64,000 bases of DNA from Defluviibacillus sp043739385. GTDB lineage: Bacteria; Pseudomonadota; Gammaproteobacteria; Burkholderiales; Burkholderiaceae_C. The stretch covers positions 1-64,000 of the forward strand of contig JAYUED010000202.1 in the NCBI GenBank assembly GCA_043739385.1, given 5' to 3'. Below are positions 24,968-34,545 of the stretch, in pieces; positions within the stretch are counted from its first letter, which is position 1, and each line of letters begins with the position of its first letter. The notes beneath the pieces are model-generated. The model made no database searches and was not told the origin of the DNA. It saw only the letters and a list, made by a program, of their open reading frames with translations. Both the position numbers and the translations under genes were made by a program.

Positions 24968-26470
24968 TTAGGGGGTCTTTGTTACAGCGCTGACTGTTGC
25001 AGTGTCGGTAGTAACCGCCCAGCCGCCACCAAGCGCTTGTTGCAACGCCACCGTGTCTCCCATATAAACAGCACGGCTGGCTATGCGGGTTAATTGCGCT
25101 TGGAGCACCGCTTGCTGTGCAGCAAGCAGCACCAAGCGTGAGGTGTAGCCTAGTTTGAACTGCTGTTGCGTATGTACCAGCAATTGGGTATTGGCTGTTT
25201 CAACATCTTGCGCCGCAGTGAGGGACTTCGCGTCAGCATCTAGGGCATAAAGCGTATCGGCCACGTTTTGAAACGCTGTCAATACGACGCTTTGGTACTG
25301 CGCCTTGGCGGCTTGCGCGGTGGCTTCGGCAGCCCGCTTGCGGGCACTGAGAATGCCGCCTGAGAACAAAGGTTGCGTCAGCCCACCCAGTAATCCCCAG
25401 GCGTAGTTACTTGGTGAAAACAGTCCCCCCAAAATGCTGTTGCTGTAAGCCAAATTAGCAGACAGCGACAACTGCGGCAGCATATTTGCTACCGCTACGC
25501 CAATTTGCGCGTAGCTGACATGCAGCTGCTCTTGGGCTGCCTGTACATCTGGGCGGTGTGCGACCAGACTGGAAGGTACGATATTAGGTAAAGAACTTGG
25601 CAGGTGAATTTCGTTGCGGGTGGCTTCAGATTCCCCGCCCGGAAGTGCTTGCGCTGGCAATTGACCGCAAAGCATAGCAAGCAGATCTCGCGTTTGGTCG
25701 ATTTGCTTTTGCAATGGCGGTAGCAGCGCTAAGGTTTGAGCGTAAGTGGCTTGTTGCTGTGCCAGGTCTAAACCACTGGAGTAGCCCGATTTTTTCAGTA
25801 GCATCAACTGCTTCAACTGATCCTCTGCAATCTGCACGGCATTCTTAACAACGGCAATTTGCTCGCCAAGCAGCTGCTCTTGGATCGCCGCTGCCACAAC
25901 GTTGCTAACCAGGGTGATTTTGAAGGCGTCCAGTTGGTACGCTTGGCTTCGCGCCGCAGCCTGCAACGATTCGACCTGACGGCGGTTGCCGCCTAAAACG
26001 TCAGGTACAAAGCCCACCGTGAGCTGGGCGGTATGCAAGTTGAACAGCGAGTTCCCCGAGATCAAGGGTGACGACAGCACATTGCCTGGGTTTTGTCGCG
26101 ATGCGCTGTAACTCGCTGACACCATAGGGTAAAACAGCCCACGCTGTGCGGTCACGTTCTCTTGCGCCGCCTTCAAAGTGGCGAGGCCTCCTTCAATACT
26201 GGGGTTGTGCGCAAGCGCGCTTTCAACCAAAGCATCTACACGTGGCGAACCATAGGCCTTCCACCACTGGGGAAGCACCTCGCCTTGCAGCGCCTGCGGT
26301 AAAGCGGTATTGACGGGTTCGCGTGTAAAGGCGTTGGCGACAGGTGCTTCGGGAGACGTGTAGTCTGGCCCCACAGCTGCGCAGCTTGCAAGCAGAGCCA
26401 GGCCGGCGAGAGCGAAGGGCAGGGGGCGCAGGGTCATCATGGTGGACTTCAACTTGAACGCTTTAAACAT
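24968..26470 (-). CDS. RND efflux outer-membrane lipoprotein (NodT/OprM family)
   Basis: 500 residues from ATG 26470, where AGGTGG is correctly spaced; this start overlaps the end of the RND pump gene by 8 bp. The signal peptide has lipobox LLASC (ALAGLALLASCAAVG), then VGPDYTSPEAP, the standard beginning of NodT-type channels. Two halves of alternating long helices are followed by LPSSLPNIVPSSLVAHRPDVQAAQEQL-type sequence in the middle. It completes a three-gene pump with the RND transporter and the fusion protein, read in the order adaptor, pump, channel. It is a separate gene from the OprM-like protein at 16758 and belongs to a different subgroup. Confidence 0.94.
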   Translation of the reverse strand: MFKAFKLKSTMMTLRPLPFALAGLALLASCAAVGPDYTSPEAPVANAFTREPVNTALPQALQGEVLPQWWKAYGSPRVDALVESALAHNPSIEGGLATLKAAQENVTAQRGLFYPMVSASYSASRQNPGNVLSSPLISGNSLFNLHTAQLTVGFVPDVLGGNRRQVESLQAAARSQAYQLDAFKITLVSNVVAAAIQEQLLGEQIAVVKNAVQIAEDQLKQLMLLKKSGYSSGLDLAQQQATYAQTLALLPPLQKQIDQTRDLLAMLCGQLPAQALPGGESEATRNEIHLPSSLPNIVPSSLVAHRPDVQAAQEQLHVSYAQIGVAVANMLPQLSLSANLAYSNSILGGLFSPSNYAWGLLGGLTQPLFSGGILSARKRAAEATAQAAKAQYQSVVLTAFQNVADTLYALDADAKSLTAAQDVETANTQLLVHTQQQFKLGYTSRLVLLAAQQAVLQAQLTRIASRAVYMGDTVALQQALGGGWAVTTDTATVSAVTKTP

Positions 26471-29400
26471 GGTTGTCACCACCTAAGCCAACACGGCGTT
26501 TTTTGGGTGTCAGATGGCGCAGAACCATCAGCCGCATAGCAGGTACCACCAGCAGTAAAAAGACAGGGCCGAGCAACATCCCCCCCACCACCACTGTCGC
26601 CAGCGGACGTTGTACTTGGCTGCCAATACCATGACTCAGCGCAGCAGGGAATAATCCGATGCACGCAGACAGTGCCGTCATCAGTAATGGGCGCATCCGG
26701 TGGATGTAAGCATCGTAAATAGCCTCTTCAGCAGTCTTGCCGGCGAGGCGAAGCTCTTTAAAGGTACTTAGTATCAAGATACCGTCCATCACCGAAACAC
26801 CTAGTAGTGAGATGAAACCAATGATGGCCGAAATGCTGATGACTTGCCCTGACATGTACAACGCCAGCATCCCACTGGCAACGGTGAACGGCACCGCACC
26901 CAGAGTTAGCAGGCTGAAGGCGAAACTACTGAACAGCGCGTAAAGCAGTACCAAAATCAGCACGATAGCCATAGGGATCAAAATCGTCATACGTGCTTTG
27001 GCGCTTTGCAGCTCTTCAAATTCGCCAGCGTACAAAATACGGTAGCCCGTGGGCAGCTTGATTTCTTCGCCAACGCGCTTTTGAATTTCCGTCACAGTAC
27101 TGCCCAAGTCGCGCCCACGCACGCTGAATTTGATGGGAATGTAGCGCTCATTGCGTTCATGGTAAATGTAGGTCGCACCCGTGTCTAAGCCGATACTGGC
27201 AATATCCTTCAGTGGGATGTAGCCTGTTGTAGCGCCCGTACTCGAGTTGGTGGTGTACCCAATGCGCAAATCCCGCACGCTTTGGATATCTGCCCGTGCC
27301 TTGGTAGCGTAGCGTACCGAAAGACCATACTGACGGTCGCCCTCCAACACTGTGGTGACGACTGTGCCACCCATCGCCGCCTGTATGGCGGTGTTTACGT
27401 CACCCGTATTCAGTCCGTAACGGGCTGCTTTGGCGCGGTCAATCTGAATATTCAAATTGGGCTGACCGAGAATGTTGAAAATGCCTAAATCCGCTACACC
27501 ATCAATCTTGTACATGGTGGCCACCACGTCTACGGCCAGTTTCTCCAGCGTCGCTAAATCAGGGCCGACGATTTTTACGGAATTCGCACCCTTCACGCCT
27601 GACAAACCTTCTTCCACGTTGTCCTGAATGTACTGTGAGAAGTTAAAGCCGATGCCAGGGAACTCTTTGGCAAACTTGTCTTGCAGCTCCGACACCAACC
27701 GCTCTTTGGTCATGTCGGCGGGCCATTCGTCAAACGATTTGAGGGGTGCAAACAGCTCCACGTTGTTAAAGCCTGAGGCATCGCTGCCGTCATCTGGCCG
27801 TCCGTGTTGGGACACAACTGTCAGAACCTCAGGGTAGCTTTTGATGATCTCGCGCATCCGATTGGCTTTTTCGGTGCCTGCCTCCAATGAAATCGTGGGT
27901 GGCATGGCGGCACGAATCCATAAATTACCTTCTTCCAGCGCAGGCAAGAATTCGCTGCCCATGTGGGTTGTGAGAATGGCGATGGCGATTAAAAATGCCA
28001 CACCCCCACTGAACACCAATGTGGTGTTGCGCAAAGTCCAGCGCAGCATCGGCTCGTAAGCCCGTCGAATCAATTCCACAACCTTGGTTTCATGCTCCTG
28101 TACGCGGCGGGGCAGCAAATAAGCCGCCAGCACTGGGGTGATGGTGAAAGTGGCCAGCAACGCGCCACCCAAAGCGTAGCCATAGGTACGCGCCATAGGA
28201 CCAAAAATTTGTCCTTCAACGCCGGTCATTAAAAACAGTGGCGAAAACGCAGCAATGGTGATAACAGTGGAAAACAGCACTGAACTGTCCACTTGCAGCG
28301 CACTCATGTAGATAATGCGCAGGCGCTGGGTCCAGCCCATAGCGGGATCGGTCTCCATTCCGTGAGGGCCCGTTGCCATAGCCCGCAGCGCATCCACACG
28401 TTCACGGGGTGTTCTTTGGAAGTTCCGGAAGATGTTCTCCACCAGAATCACCGCAGAATCTACGATGATTCCAAAATCTACCGCCCCCAGCGACAGTAGG
28501 TTGGCCGATTCGCCTGTTAACACCAAAATCATGATGCTAAAGAAGAGCGCGAAGGGGATGTTCACGCTCACAATCACCGCGCTACGCAGATCACCTAAAA
28601 ACAACCACTGGATAAGAAACACCAATACGCAGCCAAAAATCAGGTTGTGAATGACAGTATGGGTGGTGACGTTGACCAGCGTGGAACGATCGTAGTACGG
28701 GGACAACTTCACACCCTGGGGTAGGCTGCCGTCGCTGTTGATTGCGGCTACAGCTTCTTCTACCCGGGCAATCACGTCTTTAGTCTGCATTGTGCGGTTC
28801 ATCACCACAATACCTGTCACGACATCGTTTTCTGCATCACGGCCCGCTTCACCCAGGCGCGGCACAGTGCCCAGCGTAACGGCAGCCACGTCCTTAACCA
28901 GGATGGGCAGGCTGTTTTGCTGCGTCAGGACAATATTACCCACATCTTCAATCTGCCGAACCAAGCCCAAGCCCCGAACGTTCACCGATTGCTCGCCCAC
29001 GCTGATCGTACGTCCGCCCACATTTGAATTGGCATTGCCCACAGCAGTAAGCACCTGTTGCAAGGTGATGCCATAGCTTTCCATCTTTTGTGGATTCACC
29101 TCCACGTGGTATTCCTTGGTGGTGCCACCCCAGGTGACAACCTGAGCCACGCCGGGTACCGTCAACAAGCGGCGCTGGATCACCCAATCTTGGATGCTGC
29201 GCAGGTCGGTCAGGCTGTAGGTGGACGGACCTTTGACCTGGTAGCGCAAAATTTCGCCAACTAAGCTCGACGCCTGAATCTGCGGCTGAACGTTATTGGG
29301 TAGGTTGACGTTTTGTTGCAGATTAATGGCGGTTTGCGTCAGTGCGGGCACGTAATCCACGCCGTACTTGAACGTCACCCGAACAAAAGCGAGGCCATAA

Positions 29401-29660
29401 AAAGAGGTAGAGCGTATGTTGTCCACACCCATCGTCGTGGCCAGACCGATTTCCATGGGCCGCGTGTAGTAGCGCTCCATTTCCTCTGCCGAAAGTCCGG
29501 GTACCTGGGCGGTAATTTCCAGAATAACGGGGGCTGGGTTGGGGTAAGCCTCCACATTCAGTTTGTAAAAGGCCAGCACACCTGCTGCCAAGAAGGCCAT
29601 CAGGCCGAGCAGCACAATAGGCCGGCGCGTCAGGACGAACGCCAATAAAGATCGAAACAC
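26463..29660 (-). CDS. RND-family efflux transporter, HME/CusA-CzcA-like
   Basis: 1065 residues, a full-length RND pump with twelve membrane helices and two large periplasmic loops. Proton-relay acids are in LGAVDFGIIVDSAVILVEN: Asp395, Asp401 and Glu408, a pattern closer to the heavy-metal (HME) branch than to the AcrB (HAE) branch. Loop segments such as PNVQPQ and a YYTRPMEIGL start also fit. I cannot assign the CusA methionine triad with certainty, so metal versus organic substrate is open. It is preceded by its adaptor gene (13 bp gap) and overlaps the channel gene. The operon lies next to the arsenic operon but is separated from it by a terminator. Confidence 0.92.
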   Translation of the reverse strand: MFRSLLAFVLTRRPIVLLGLMAFLAAGVLAFYKLNVEAYPNPAPVILEITAQVPGLSAEEMERYYTRPMEIGLATTMGVDNIRSTSFYGLAFVRVTFKYGVDYVPALTQTAINLQQNVNLPNNVQPQIQASSLVGEILRYQVKGPSTYSLTDLRSIQDWVIQRRLLTVPGVAQVVTWGGTTKEYHVEVNPQKMESYGITLQQVLTAVGNANSNVGGRTISVGEQSVNVRGLGLVRQIEDVGNIVLTQQNSLPILVKDVAAVTLGTVPRLGEAGRDAENDVVTGIVVMNRTMQTKDVIARVEEAVAAINSDGSLPQGVKLSPYYDRSTLVNVTTHTVIHNLIFGCVLVFLIQWLFLGDLRSAVIVSVNIPFALFFSIMILVLTGESANLLSLGAVDFGIIVDSAVILVENIFRNFQRTPRERVDALRAMATGPHGMETDPAMGWTQRLRIIYMSALQVDSSVLFSTVITIAAFSPLFLMTGVEGQIFGPMARTYGYALGGALLATFTITPVLAAYLLPRRVQEHETKVVELIRRAYEPMLRWTLRNTTLVFSGGVAFLIAIAILTTHMGSEFLPALEEGNLWIRAAMPPTISLEAGTEKANRMREIIKSYPEVLTVVSQHGRPDDGSDASGFNNVELFAPLKSFDEWPADMTKERLVSELQDKFAKEFPGIGFNFSQYIQDNVEEGLSGVKGANSVKIVGPDLATLEKLAVDVVATMYKIDGVADLGIFNILGQPNLNIQIDRAKAARYGLNTGDVNTAIQAAMGGTVVTTVLEGDRQYGLSVRYATKARADIQSVRDLRIGYTTNSSTGATTGYIPLKDIASIGLDTGATYIYHERNERYIPIKFSVRGRDLGSTVTEIQKRVGEEIKLPTGYRILYAGEFEELQSAKARMTILIPMAIVLILVLLYALFSSFAFSLLTLGAVPFTVASGMLALYMSGQVISISAIIGFISLLGVSVMDGILILSTFKELRLAGKTAEEAIYDAYIHRMRPLLMTALSACIGLFPAALSHGIGSQVQRPLATVVVGGMLLGPVFLLLVVPAMRLMVLRHLTPKKRRVGLGGDNHV

Positions 29661-29673
29661 TGTGTAGGCCCGC

Positions 29674-30903
29674 TCAGTTGAGGGTGATGAGGTAGAGGTT
29701 ACTCAGGAAAAGTGCCTTGTTATGCGCAATTTTTTCCCCTGGTGCCAGTCCGGTCAGTACCTGCACCATGCCGTTTTTTACCAACCCAGTGGTGACTTTG
29801 CGGCGCTTGAATCGAGTACCGTCTTGCGTCACCCAAGCAGAGAGGCTGCCATCGCCTTCACGCGCCAGTGCATTCGCCTCTATGGCCGCTGAAGTAACTG
29901 GCGAGCCCACGGTGATGGTGAAGCTGGCCATCATCTGCGGTTTGAGCAGGTGCTTTGCGTCAGCCACATCAGCGCGCACCGTAATGCGGTGAGTAGAGGC
30001 ATCGGCCATATCACTGATATAGCTGATTTTTCCTGCGAAATTGGTATCTGGATAAGCCTGGACTTTCACCGCTACAGCTTGCCCAGCCCGGTAGCTGGCC
30101 AACTCCGATTCAGGAACGCTTGCGATCATCCACAGGCTTTGCATGTTTGCCACAGTCAGTGGTGCAGTGGAGTTACCCGGTTGCACCAGCTGACCAACAG
30201 CGCCAGAGCGGGCGGTGATTCGACCTGCAAAGGGGCTGCGCACCTGCATTTCGGTGTCCACTGTGCGCTTGGCTTCGATTTCGTCGATGGTGGCGTTGCT
30301 CAACCCAAAAAGGGTCAGTGATTTGCGGGCTGCGCGGTAAGCTGCATCAGCAGCTTGCTGGTCTGCTGTGTTTTGTTGCAGTTCTTTTTGCGGAATACTT
30401 TGCGTCTCGAACAGGCTTTGTGCTCGGCGCAGCGTTTCGCCAGTCACTTTGAGCGTACCCGCCGTTGAAATCAGCGCGGCTCCTGCCGCGGCAATGTCTG
30501 GAATTTGTACGGTGTAGAGTAACTGCCCTTTGGCCACATCGTCGCCCGCACGTACAGCTATGCTGCCTATACGCCCCTGATACGGTGAAAACACCGGTAC
30601 TGACTGATCTTGGTTGAAATCAATGATGCCTAGGGCCTCACGTTGCATATCGAAAGCAGCTGAAGTTACTGCGCCAACCTGGAGCTCAGCTATTTGCTCA
30701 GGATTAAGCTGTAACTCATCCACCCCTATGCGCACTACAGGCGCTTTGGCTGACGTGGTGGGTGCAGTCGGAGGCGTTGAGCTGAAGTAGACATAGCCCA
30801 GACCTAAAACGATCGCGAGACCTATCCCACCCAAAGCAAGGTGCAGAGGGCGAACACGCCCCGAAACAGCGGTCGGAGGGCGATGGGAAGGTTTCGATGG
30901 CAT
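29674..30903 (-). CDS. RND efflux periplasmic adaptor (membrane fusion protein)
   Basis: About 409 residues from ATG 30903; a GTG at 30957 in the same frame would add 18 residues. The N-terminal anchor (LHLALGGIGLAIVLGLGYVYF) is followed by a barrel-sandwich with SPYQGRIGSIAVRAGDDVAKGQLL, an alpha-hairpin, the second lipoyl half RSPFAGRITARSGAVGQLVQPG and a C-terminal domain. The layout is that of CusB/CzcB-type adaptors. No Met-rich metal-binding N-terminus is seen, in contrast to CusB. It is the first gene of the operon, opposite the olsB-like gene across a 295-bp region with several palindromes. Confidence 0.93.
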   Translation of the reverse strand: MPSKPSHRPPTAVSGRVRPLHLALGGIGLAIVLGLGYVYFSSTPPTAPTTSAKAPVVRIGVDELQLNPEQIAELQVGAVTSAAFDMQREALGIIDFNQDQSVPVFSPYQGRIGSIAVRAGDDVAKGQLLYTVQIPDIAAAGAALISTAGTLKVTGETLRRAQSLFETQSIPQKELQQNTADQQAADAAYRAARKSLTLFGLSNATIDEIEAKRTVDTEMQVRSPFAGRITARSGAVGQLVQPGNSTAPLTVANMQSLWMIASVPESELASYRAGQAVAVKVQAYPDTNFAGKISYISDMADASTHRITVRADVADAKHLLKPQMMASFTITVGSPVTSAAIEANALAREGDGSLSAWVTQDGTRFKRRKVTTGLVKNGMVQVLTGLAPGEKIAHNKALFLSNLYLITLN

Positions 30904-31019
30904 GGGAATGTGATGAATGGATAAAAGGTTGGCGGAATTTGATTCGCAGGTCGCCACTTTAGAAAGTCAGGGCTGACCTGACTCTGACCAAAATCACTCA
31001 AACTGCTCGTAAACCCTAA

Positions 31020-31059
31020 GTAGTACTACGTAGCTACGTGAATTCTGTGTGAAATTCAC
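31020..31059. promoter_or_regulatory. Cluster of palindromes in divergent promoter region
   Basis: GTAGTACTAC (31020-31029), the perfect 12-bp palindrome ACGTAGCTACGT (31028-31039), and GTGAATT-N8-AATTCAC (31038-31059) lie end to end. They sit between the divergent RND adaptor and olsB-like genes, so they are likely operators for one or both. No regulator gene is adjacent. Confidence 0.5.
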
Positions 31060-31198
31060 CGTTTTAAGAGACTGACTATCACCTTGTACTAGTCACACAT
31101 TTCGCATCAAACCGCCATATCAGCGTCACACCGCATGGCCACACTTTGTTGAACTCAAAGATATCCCTCTTAAAGCGACAACTCAAAGGACTGCCCCA

Positions 31199-32062
31199 AT
31201 GAAAGAGCTGCCTAATCCAACTTTTGCGCTGTCTCCGCTGGTCATGCCCAGGGGAATACTTCATCGCCGCGACAGTAGCCTTGAAGCCGTAAGTTGCGCT
31301 GTACCTGCTGTGGGAACAAACCGGGGCATCGCCGTCTCATGGGCTAAACACCAAGATGAGGTCCGCGCTGCGCAGCGACTGAGGTTTGACGTGTTTGCAA
31401 CCGAAATGGGTGCGCGCCTCACCACATCGATTCCCGGCCATGACATTGATCTGTTTGACGACTACTGCGAGCATTTACTGGTGCGCGATATGGCGACGCA
31501 ACAAGTCATTGGCACCTATCGTGTACTGACGCCTGTCCAGGCCAAGCGCATTGGAAGCACATACAGTGATACCGAGTTCGATCTGACGCGCTTGCGCAGT
31601 TTGAGGAGTCGCATGGTCGAGCTGGGTCGCAGCTGCGTTCACCCTGAGCACCGGCATGGTGGCGTAATTTTGGCCTTGTGGGGCGCGCTTACCGAATTCA
31701 TGCTGCGCAACGAACTTGACACCATGATCGGTTGCGCCAGCATCCCCATGTTGTCACACGGTGTTGTAAGTGCTCAGGCGGCGGCTACCATCTGGCACCA
31801 GCTGCGGGCAACGCACCTCGCACCGTTTGAATTTCACGTGCAACCCCGCTTGGCACTGCCCGTGGAGGCGTTTGACCACAGCGTTTATGTCGAACCACCG
31901 GCACTTATTAAGGGCTATTTGCGCTTAGGGGCCAAGGTTTTGGGCGCGCCAGCGTGGGACCCAGATTTCAACTCCGCTGATCTGCCAATGCTGCTGCGCA
32001 TAAGCGATATGTCGCCGCGCTACGGCCGGCATTTCCGCAGCTTTACACCTGTGATTAGCTGA
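31199..32062 (+). CDS. GNAT-type N-acyltransferase, OlsB-like (ornithine lipid synthesis)
   Basis: 287 residues. Family features: RAAQRLRFDVFATEMGARL, then YCEHLLVRDMATQQVIGTYRVL and VELGRSCVHPEHRHGGVILALWG, the acyl-ACP-using OlsB pattern. OlsB joins a 3-hydroxyacyl chain from ACP to the alpha-amino group of ornithine, giving lyso-ornithine lipid; OlsA then adds a second chain. No olsA is next to it. The stop and the next start share a base (TGATG), so it is coupled to a PlcP/LpxH-type phosphoesterase, which hints at phosphate-sparing membrane remodelling. Its hemolysin-like annotation in some databases refers to the same family. Confidence 0.82.
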   Translation: MKELPNPTFALSPLVMPRGILHRRDSSLEAVSCAVPAVGTNRGIAVSWAKHQDEVRAAQRLRFDVFATEMGARLTTSIPGHDIDLFDDYCEHLLVRDMATQQVIGTYRVLTPVQAKRIGSTYSDTEFDLTRLRSLRSRMVELGRSCVHPEHRHGGVILALWGALTEFMLRNELDTMIGCASIPMLSHGVVSAQAAATIWHQLRATHLAPFEFHVQPRLALPVEAFDHSVYVEPPALIKGYLRLGAKVLGAPAWDPDFNSADLPMLLRISDMSPRYGRHFRSFTPVIS

Positions 32063-32991
32063 TGCTTGCGGCTGCATTTAGCCCACACCGCACAGTTTGG
32101 AAAGAAAGCGCCATCGCCACACTGCTGGTTAACACGTCACCTTCGAGCACACCTGTTCAAGAGGAGGGCGGAGACGGCGGCAAAGACGAAGATTCTGATT
32201 CAGCCCCTCGTTTGCGAACTGTTTTTATTTCAGATATTCACCTGGGCACCGCAGGCTGTCAAGCCGAGGCTCTACTGTCTTTTCTGAAGGCTTACCCTAG
32301 CGATAACCTGTATTTAGTAGGTGACATCGTGGATGGCTGGCAGCTACGTCGCAAATGGTTTTGGCCGCAAGCGCACAACGATGTCGTGCAAAAACTGCTC
32401 AAACGCGCTCGCAAAGGTTGCCGTGTAGTTTTTGTACCTGGCAACCATGACGAATTTGCACGTGGCTTCGTTGGTCACCAATTTGGAGGTATCGACGTAC
32501 AGCAAGAGGCCGTTCATATGACGGCGGATGGCCGCAGCCTTTGGGTGGTGCATGGCGATTATTTTGATGGGGTGATCCAGTGCGCTAAGTGGTTGGCCTA
32601 CCTGGGTGACTCGCTGTATGAGCTAACTTTGCGCTGGAACCGTCACCTTAACAATTTACGTGGGCGCTTTGGCCTGCCGTACTGGTCACTTTCAGCCTAC
32701 CTCAAGCACAAGGTAAAAAAAGCGCTGAATTACGTGATGGATTTTGAGGCCGCTGTCGCAGCCGAGGCGCGGCGACGTGGCCACGACGGCGTGGTGTGTG
32801 GCCATATCCACCGAGCCGAGATGCGCGAAATTGGAGGCACGCTGTACTGCAATGATGGCGACTGGGTTGAAAGTCGAACTGCCTTGGTTGAGCATCAGGA
32901 CGGGCGTCTAGAGTTGCTGCATTGGGATCAAGATAAGCTTGGATTAAAAACGGCAGTGTCAGTGGCAGTGGGTGCCACCGCCACGCACTAA
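32062..32991 (+). CDS. Metallophosphoesterase, PlcP/LpxH-like
   Basis: 309 residues with the calcineurin-like metal sites: Asp58 and His60 (SDIHLG), Asp88 (GDIVD), Asn128-His129 (GNHDE), His164 (HGDYFD) and GHIH (247-250). Databases usually call this family UDP-2,3-diacylglucosamine diphosphatase, but segments such as LYLVGDIVDGWQLRRKWFWP, HNDVVQKLLKRARKG and the YWSLSAYLKHKVK stretch look like S. meliloti PlcP, which cuts phospholipids to diacylglycerol under phosphate shortage. The first 50 residues are a polar extension rich in Asp, Glu and Gly; a later start is possible. Coupling to the olsB-like gene favours a lipid-remodelling role. Confidence 0.82.
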   Translation: MLAAAFSPHRTVWKESAIATLLVNTSPSSTPVQEEGGDGGKDEDSDSAPRLRTVFISDIHLGTAGCQAEALLSFLKAYPSDNLYLVGDIVDGWQLRRKWFWPQAHNDVVQKLLKRARKGCRVVFVPGNHDEFARGFVGHQFGGIDVQQEAVHMTADGRSLWVVHGDYFDGVIQCAKWLAYLGDSLYELTLRWNRHLNNLRGRFGLPYWSLSAYLKHKVKKALNYVMDFEAAVAAEARRRGHDGVVCGHIHRAEMREIGGTLYCNDGDWVESRTALVEHQDGRLELLHWDQDKLGLKTAVSVAVGATATH

Positions 32992-33105
32992 GTTATACAG
33001 CTGATGTACTTGGGTATTGTTCATCACTTTCCCCAGCTTAATTAATCGGCATCTCGGCTGAGATTAGCTATCATTTGTAGACTTACAAAAACCGAGGGAA
33101 AGCAC

Positions 33106-34545
33106 ATGTCCAGCGTCTTGAATACCGTCCTCTCTGCTATCCAGCCTGTGATTCTGTGCGGTGGCTCTGGTACTCGTCTTTGGCCACTTTCGCGCGAAGC
33201 CATGCCAAAGCAATTTGTGCCGCTGATTCAGCGTGGCGACGGTTATGTCAGTTTGCTGCAGGGCACCTTGGAGCGAATGAAGGGGCTGTCATCTCAGGTG
33301 CTGACAGTCGCATCAGAAGATCATCGATTTTTGGTGGAAGCCGTTGCGGCGCAAGCCAAGGTTGAGGTCGAGTTGGTCCTGGAGCCTGCGGGCCGCAACA
33401 CTGCAGCCGCTATGGCGGTGGCAGCGCTCCATGTACCCGCAGATACTTTGTTGTTGTTTGCGCCTGCTGACCACTTTATTCCTGACATACAAGCCTTCCA
33501 CGACACCGTACGTCGTGGCGTGCCAGCAGCGAATGCTGGCCAAATCGTGACGTTTGGCGTGGTACCCAGCTTTCCTAGCACTGCTTATGGCTATGTACAG
33601 CAGGGAACGGCGTTTGATGAGCAAGCTCACCGGGTGGCGCGGTTTGTTGAAAAACCAGATTTGGACAAAGCTACTGGATTTTTACTCTCTGGCGGCTATT
33701 TATGGAACGCTGGTATTTTTCTCGTACAGGCCAAAACTCTATTGGAGGCCTTGGCGCAGCACGCATCCGATATTCTTGCATCCTGCCGTAGCGCCATGAA
33801 TGCGGCTTCAATTGACCGTCACTTTGTGCGCCCTGAAAAAACGGCATTCCTAGCTTGCCGGAGCGAAAGCATTGACTACGCTGTACTGGAACAACACGCT
33901 GACGTGGTCATGGTGCGTTTTGCAGGCCAATGGAGTGATGTGGGCAGTTGGAATGCTGTCGCAGCACTCACTACCCCAGACGACCAGGGCAATCGCATCC
34001 GAGGTCACGGCTTTGCGCTTAACAGCAGTAACACCTACATCCACGCCGAGCACCGCCCTGTGGTGGCACTCGGCACAAACGATTTACTGATTATTGACAC
34101 CAAAGATGCGTTGTTAGTGGCCGATGCCGCCTATGCAGAGCAGGTCAAGCATGTAGTGTCGACGCTGAAAAGCGCAGGCGTTGCCCAAGCTACCGAACAC
34201 CGCCACGTGGCGCGCCCTTGGGGGACTTATGACAGTATTGACCAAGGCCCACGCTTTCAAGTCAAACGTATTACGGTGAAGCCAGGCGGCACGCTCAGCC
34301 TTCAAATGCACCACCACCGGGCTGAGCATTGGATTGTGGTGTCGGGAACAGCCAAAGTGACCAAAGGCAAAGAGACATTTTTACTGACTGAAAACCAATC
34401 TGTCTATATCCCGCTGGGAGAAGTCCACAGGCTGGAGAACCCTGGGAAAACCATGCTGGAGATGATAGAGGTGCAGTCAGGTAGCTATCTCGGGGAAGAC
34501 GATATCGTGCGTTTTGAAGATACCTATGGCCGCGTTGGTTCTTAA
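33106..34545 (+). CDS. manC: Mannose-1-phosphate guanylyltransferase / mannose-6-phosphate isomerase
   Basis: 479 residues, a bifunctional type II enzyme giving GDP-mannose, which feeds capsule, O-antigen or alginate-like polymers. The N-terminal nucleotidyltransferase starts with ILCGGSGTRLWPLSR and has MPKQF, the substrate loop, and FVEKPD in the middle. The C-terminal cupin (from about 350) carries RPWGTYDSIDQGPRFQVKRI, MHHHRAEHWIVVSGTA and the metal His/Glu set of the isomerase. Ribosome site AGGGAAAG precedes ATG 33106. It is a single-gene unit convergent with the DUF2917 gene, overlapping it by 4 bp. It may serve the polysaccharide locus at the left edge. Confidence 0.96.
   Translation: MSSVLNTVLSAIQPVILCGGSGTRLWPLSREAMPKQFVPLIQRGDGYVSLLQGTLERMKGLSSQVLTVASEDHRFLVEAVAAQAKVEVELVLEPAGRNTAAAMAVAALHVPADTLLLFAPADHFIPDIQAFHDTVRRGVPAANAGQIVTFGVVPSFPSTAYGYVQQGTAFDEQAHRVARFVEKPDLDKATGFLLSGGYLWNAGIFLVQAKTLLEALAQHASDILASCRSAMNAASIDRHFVRPEKTAFLACRSESIDYAVLEQHADVVMVRFAGQWSDVGSWNAVAALTTPDDQGNRIRGHGFALNSSNTYIHAEHRPVVALGTNDLLIIDTKDALLVADAAYAEQVKHVVSTLKSAGVAQATEHRHVARPWGTYDSIDQGPRFQVKRITVKPGGTLSLQMHHHRAEHWIVVSGTAKVTKGKETFLLTENQSVYIPLGEVHRLENPGKTMLEMIEVQSGSYLGEDDIVRFEDTYGRVGS

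Noticed and set aside
31070..31110. Pho box before the olsB-like gene
   Set aside because: CTGACTATCACC and nearby sequence only weakly resemble the PhoB direct repeat; spacing and bases do not fit well.
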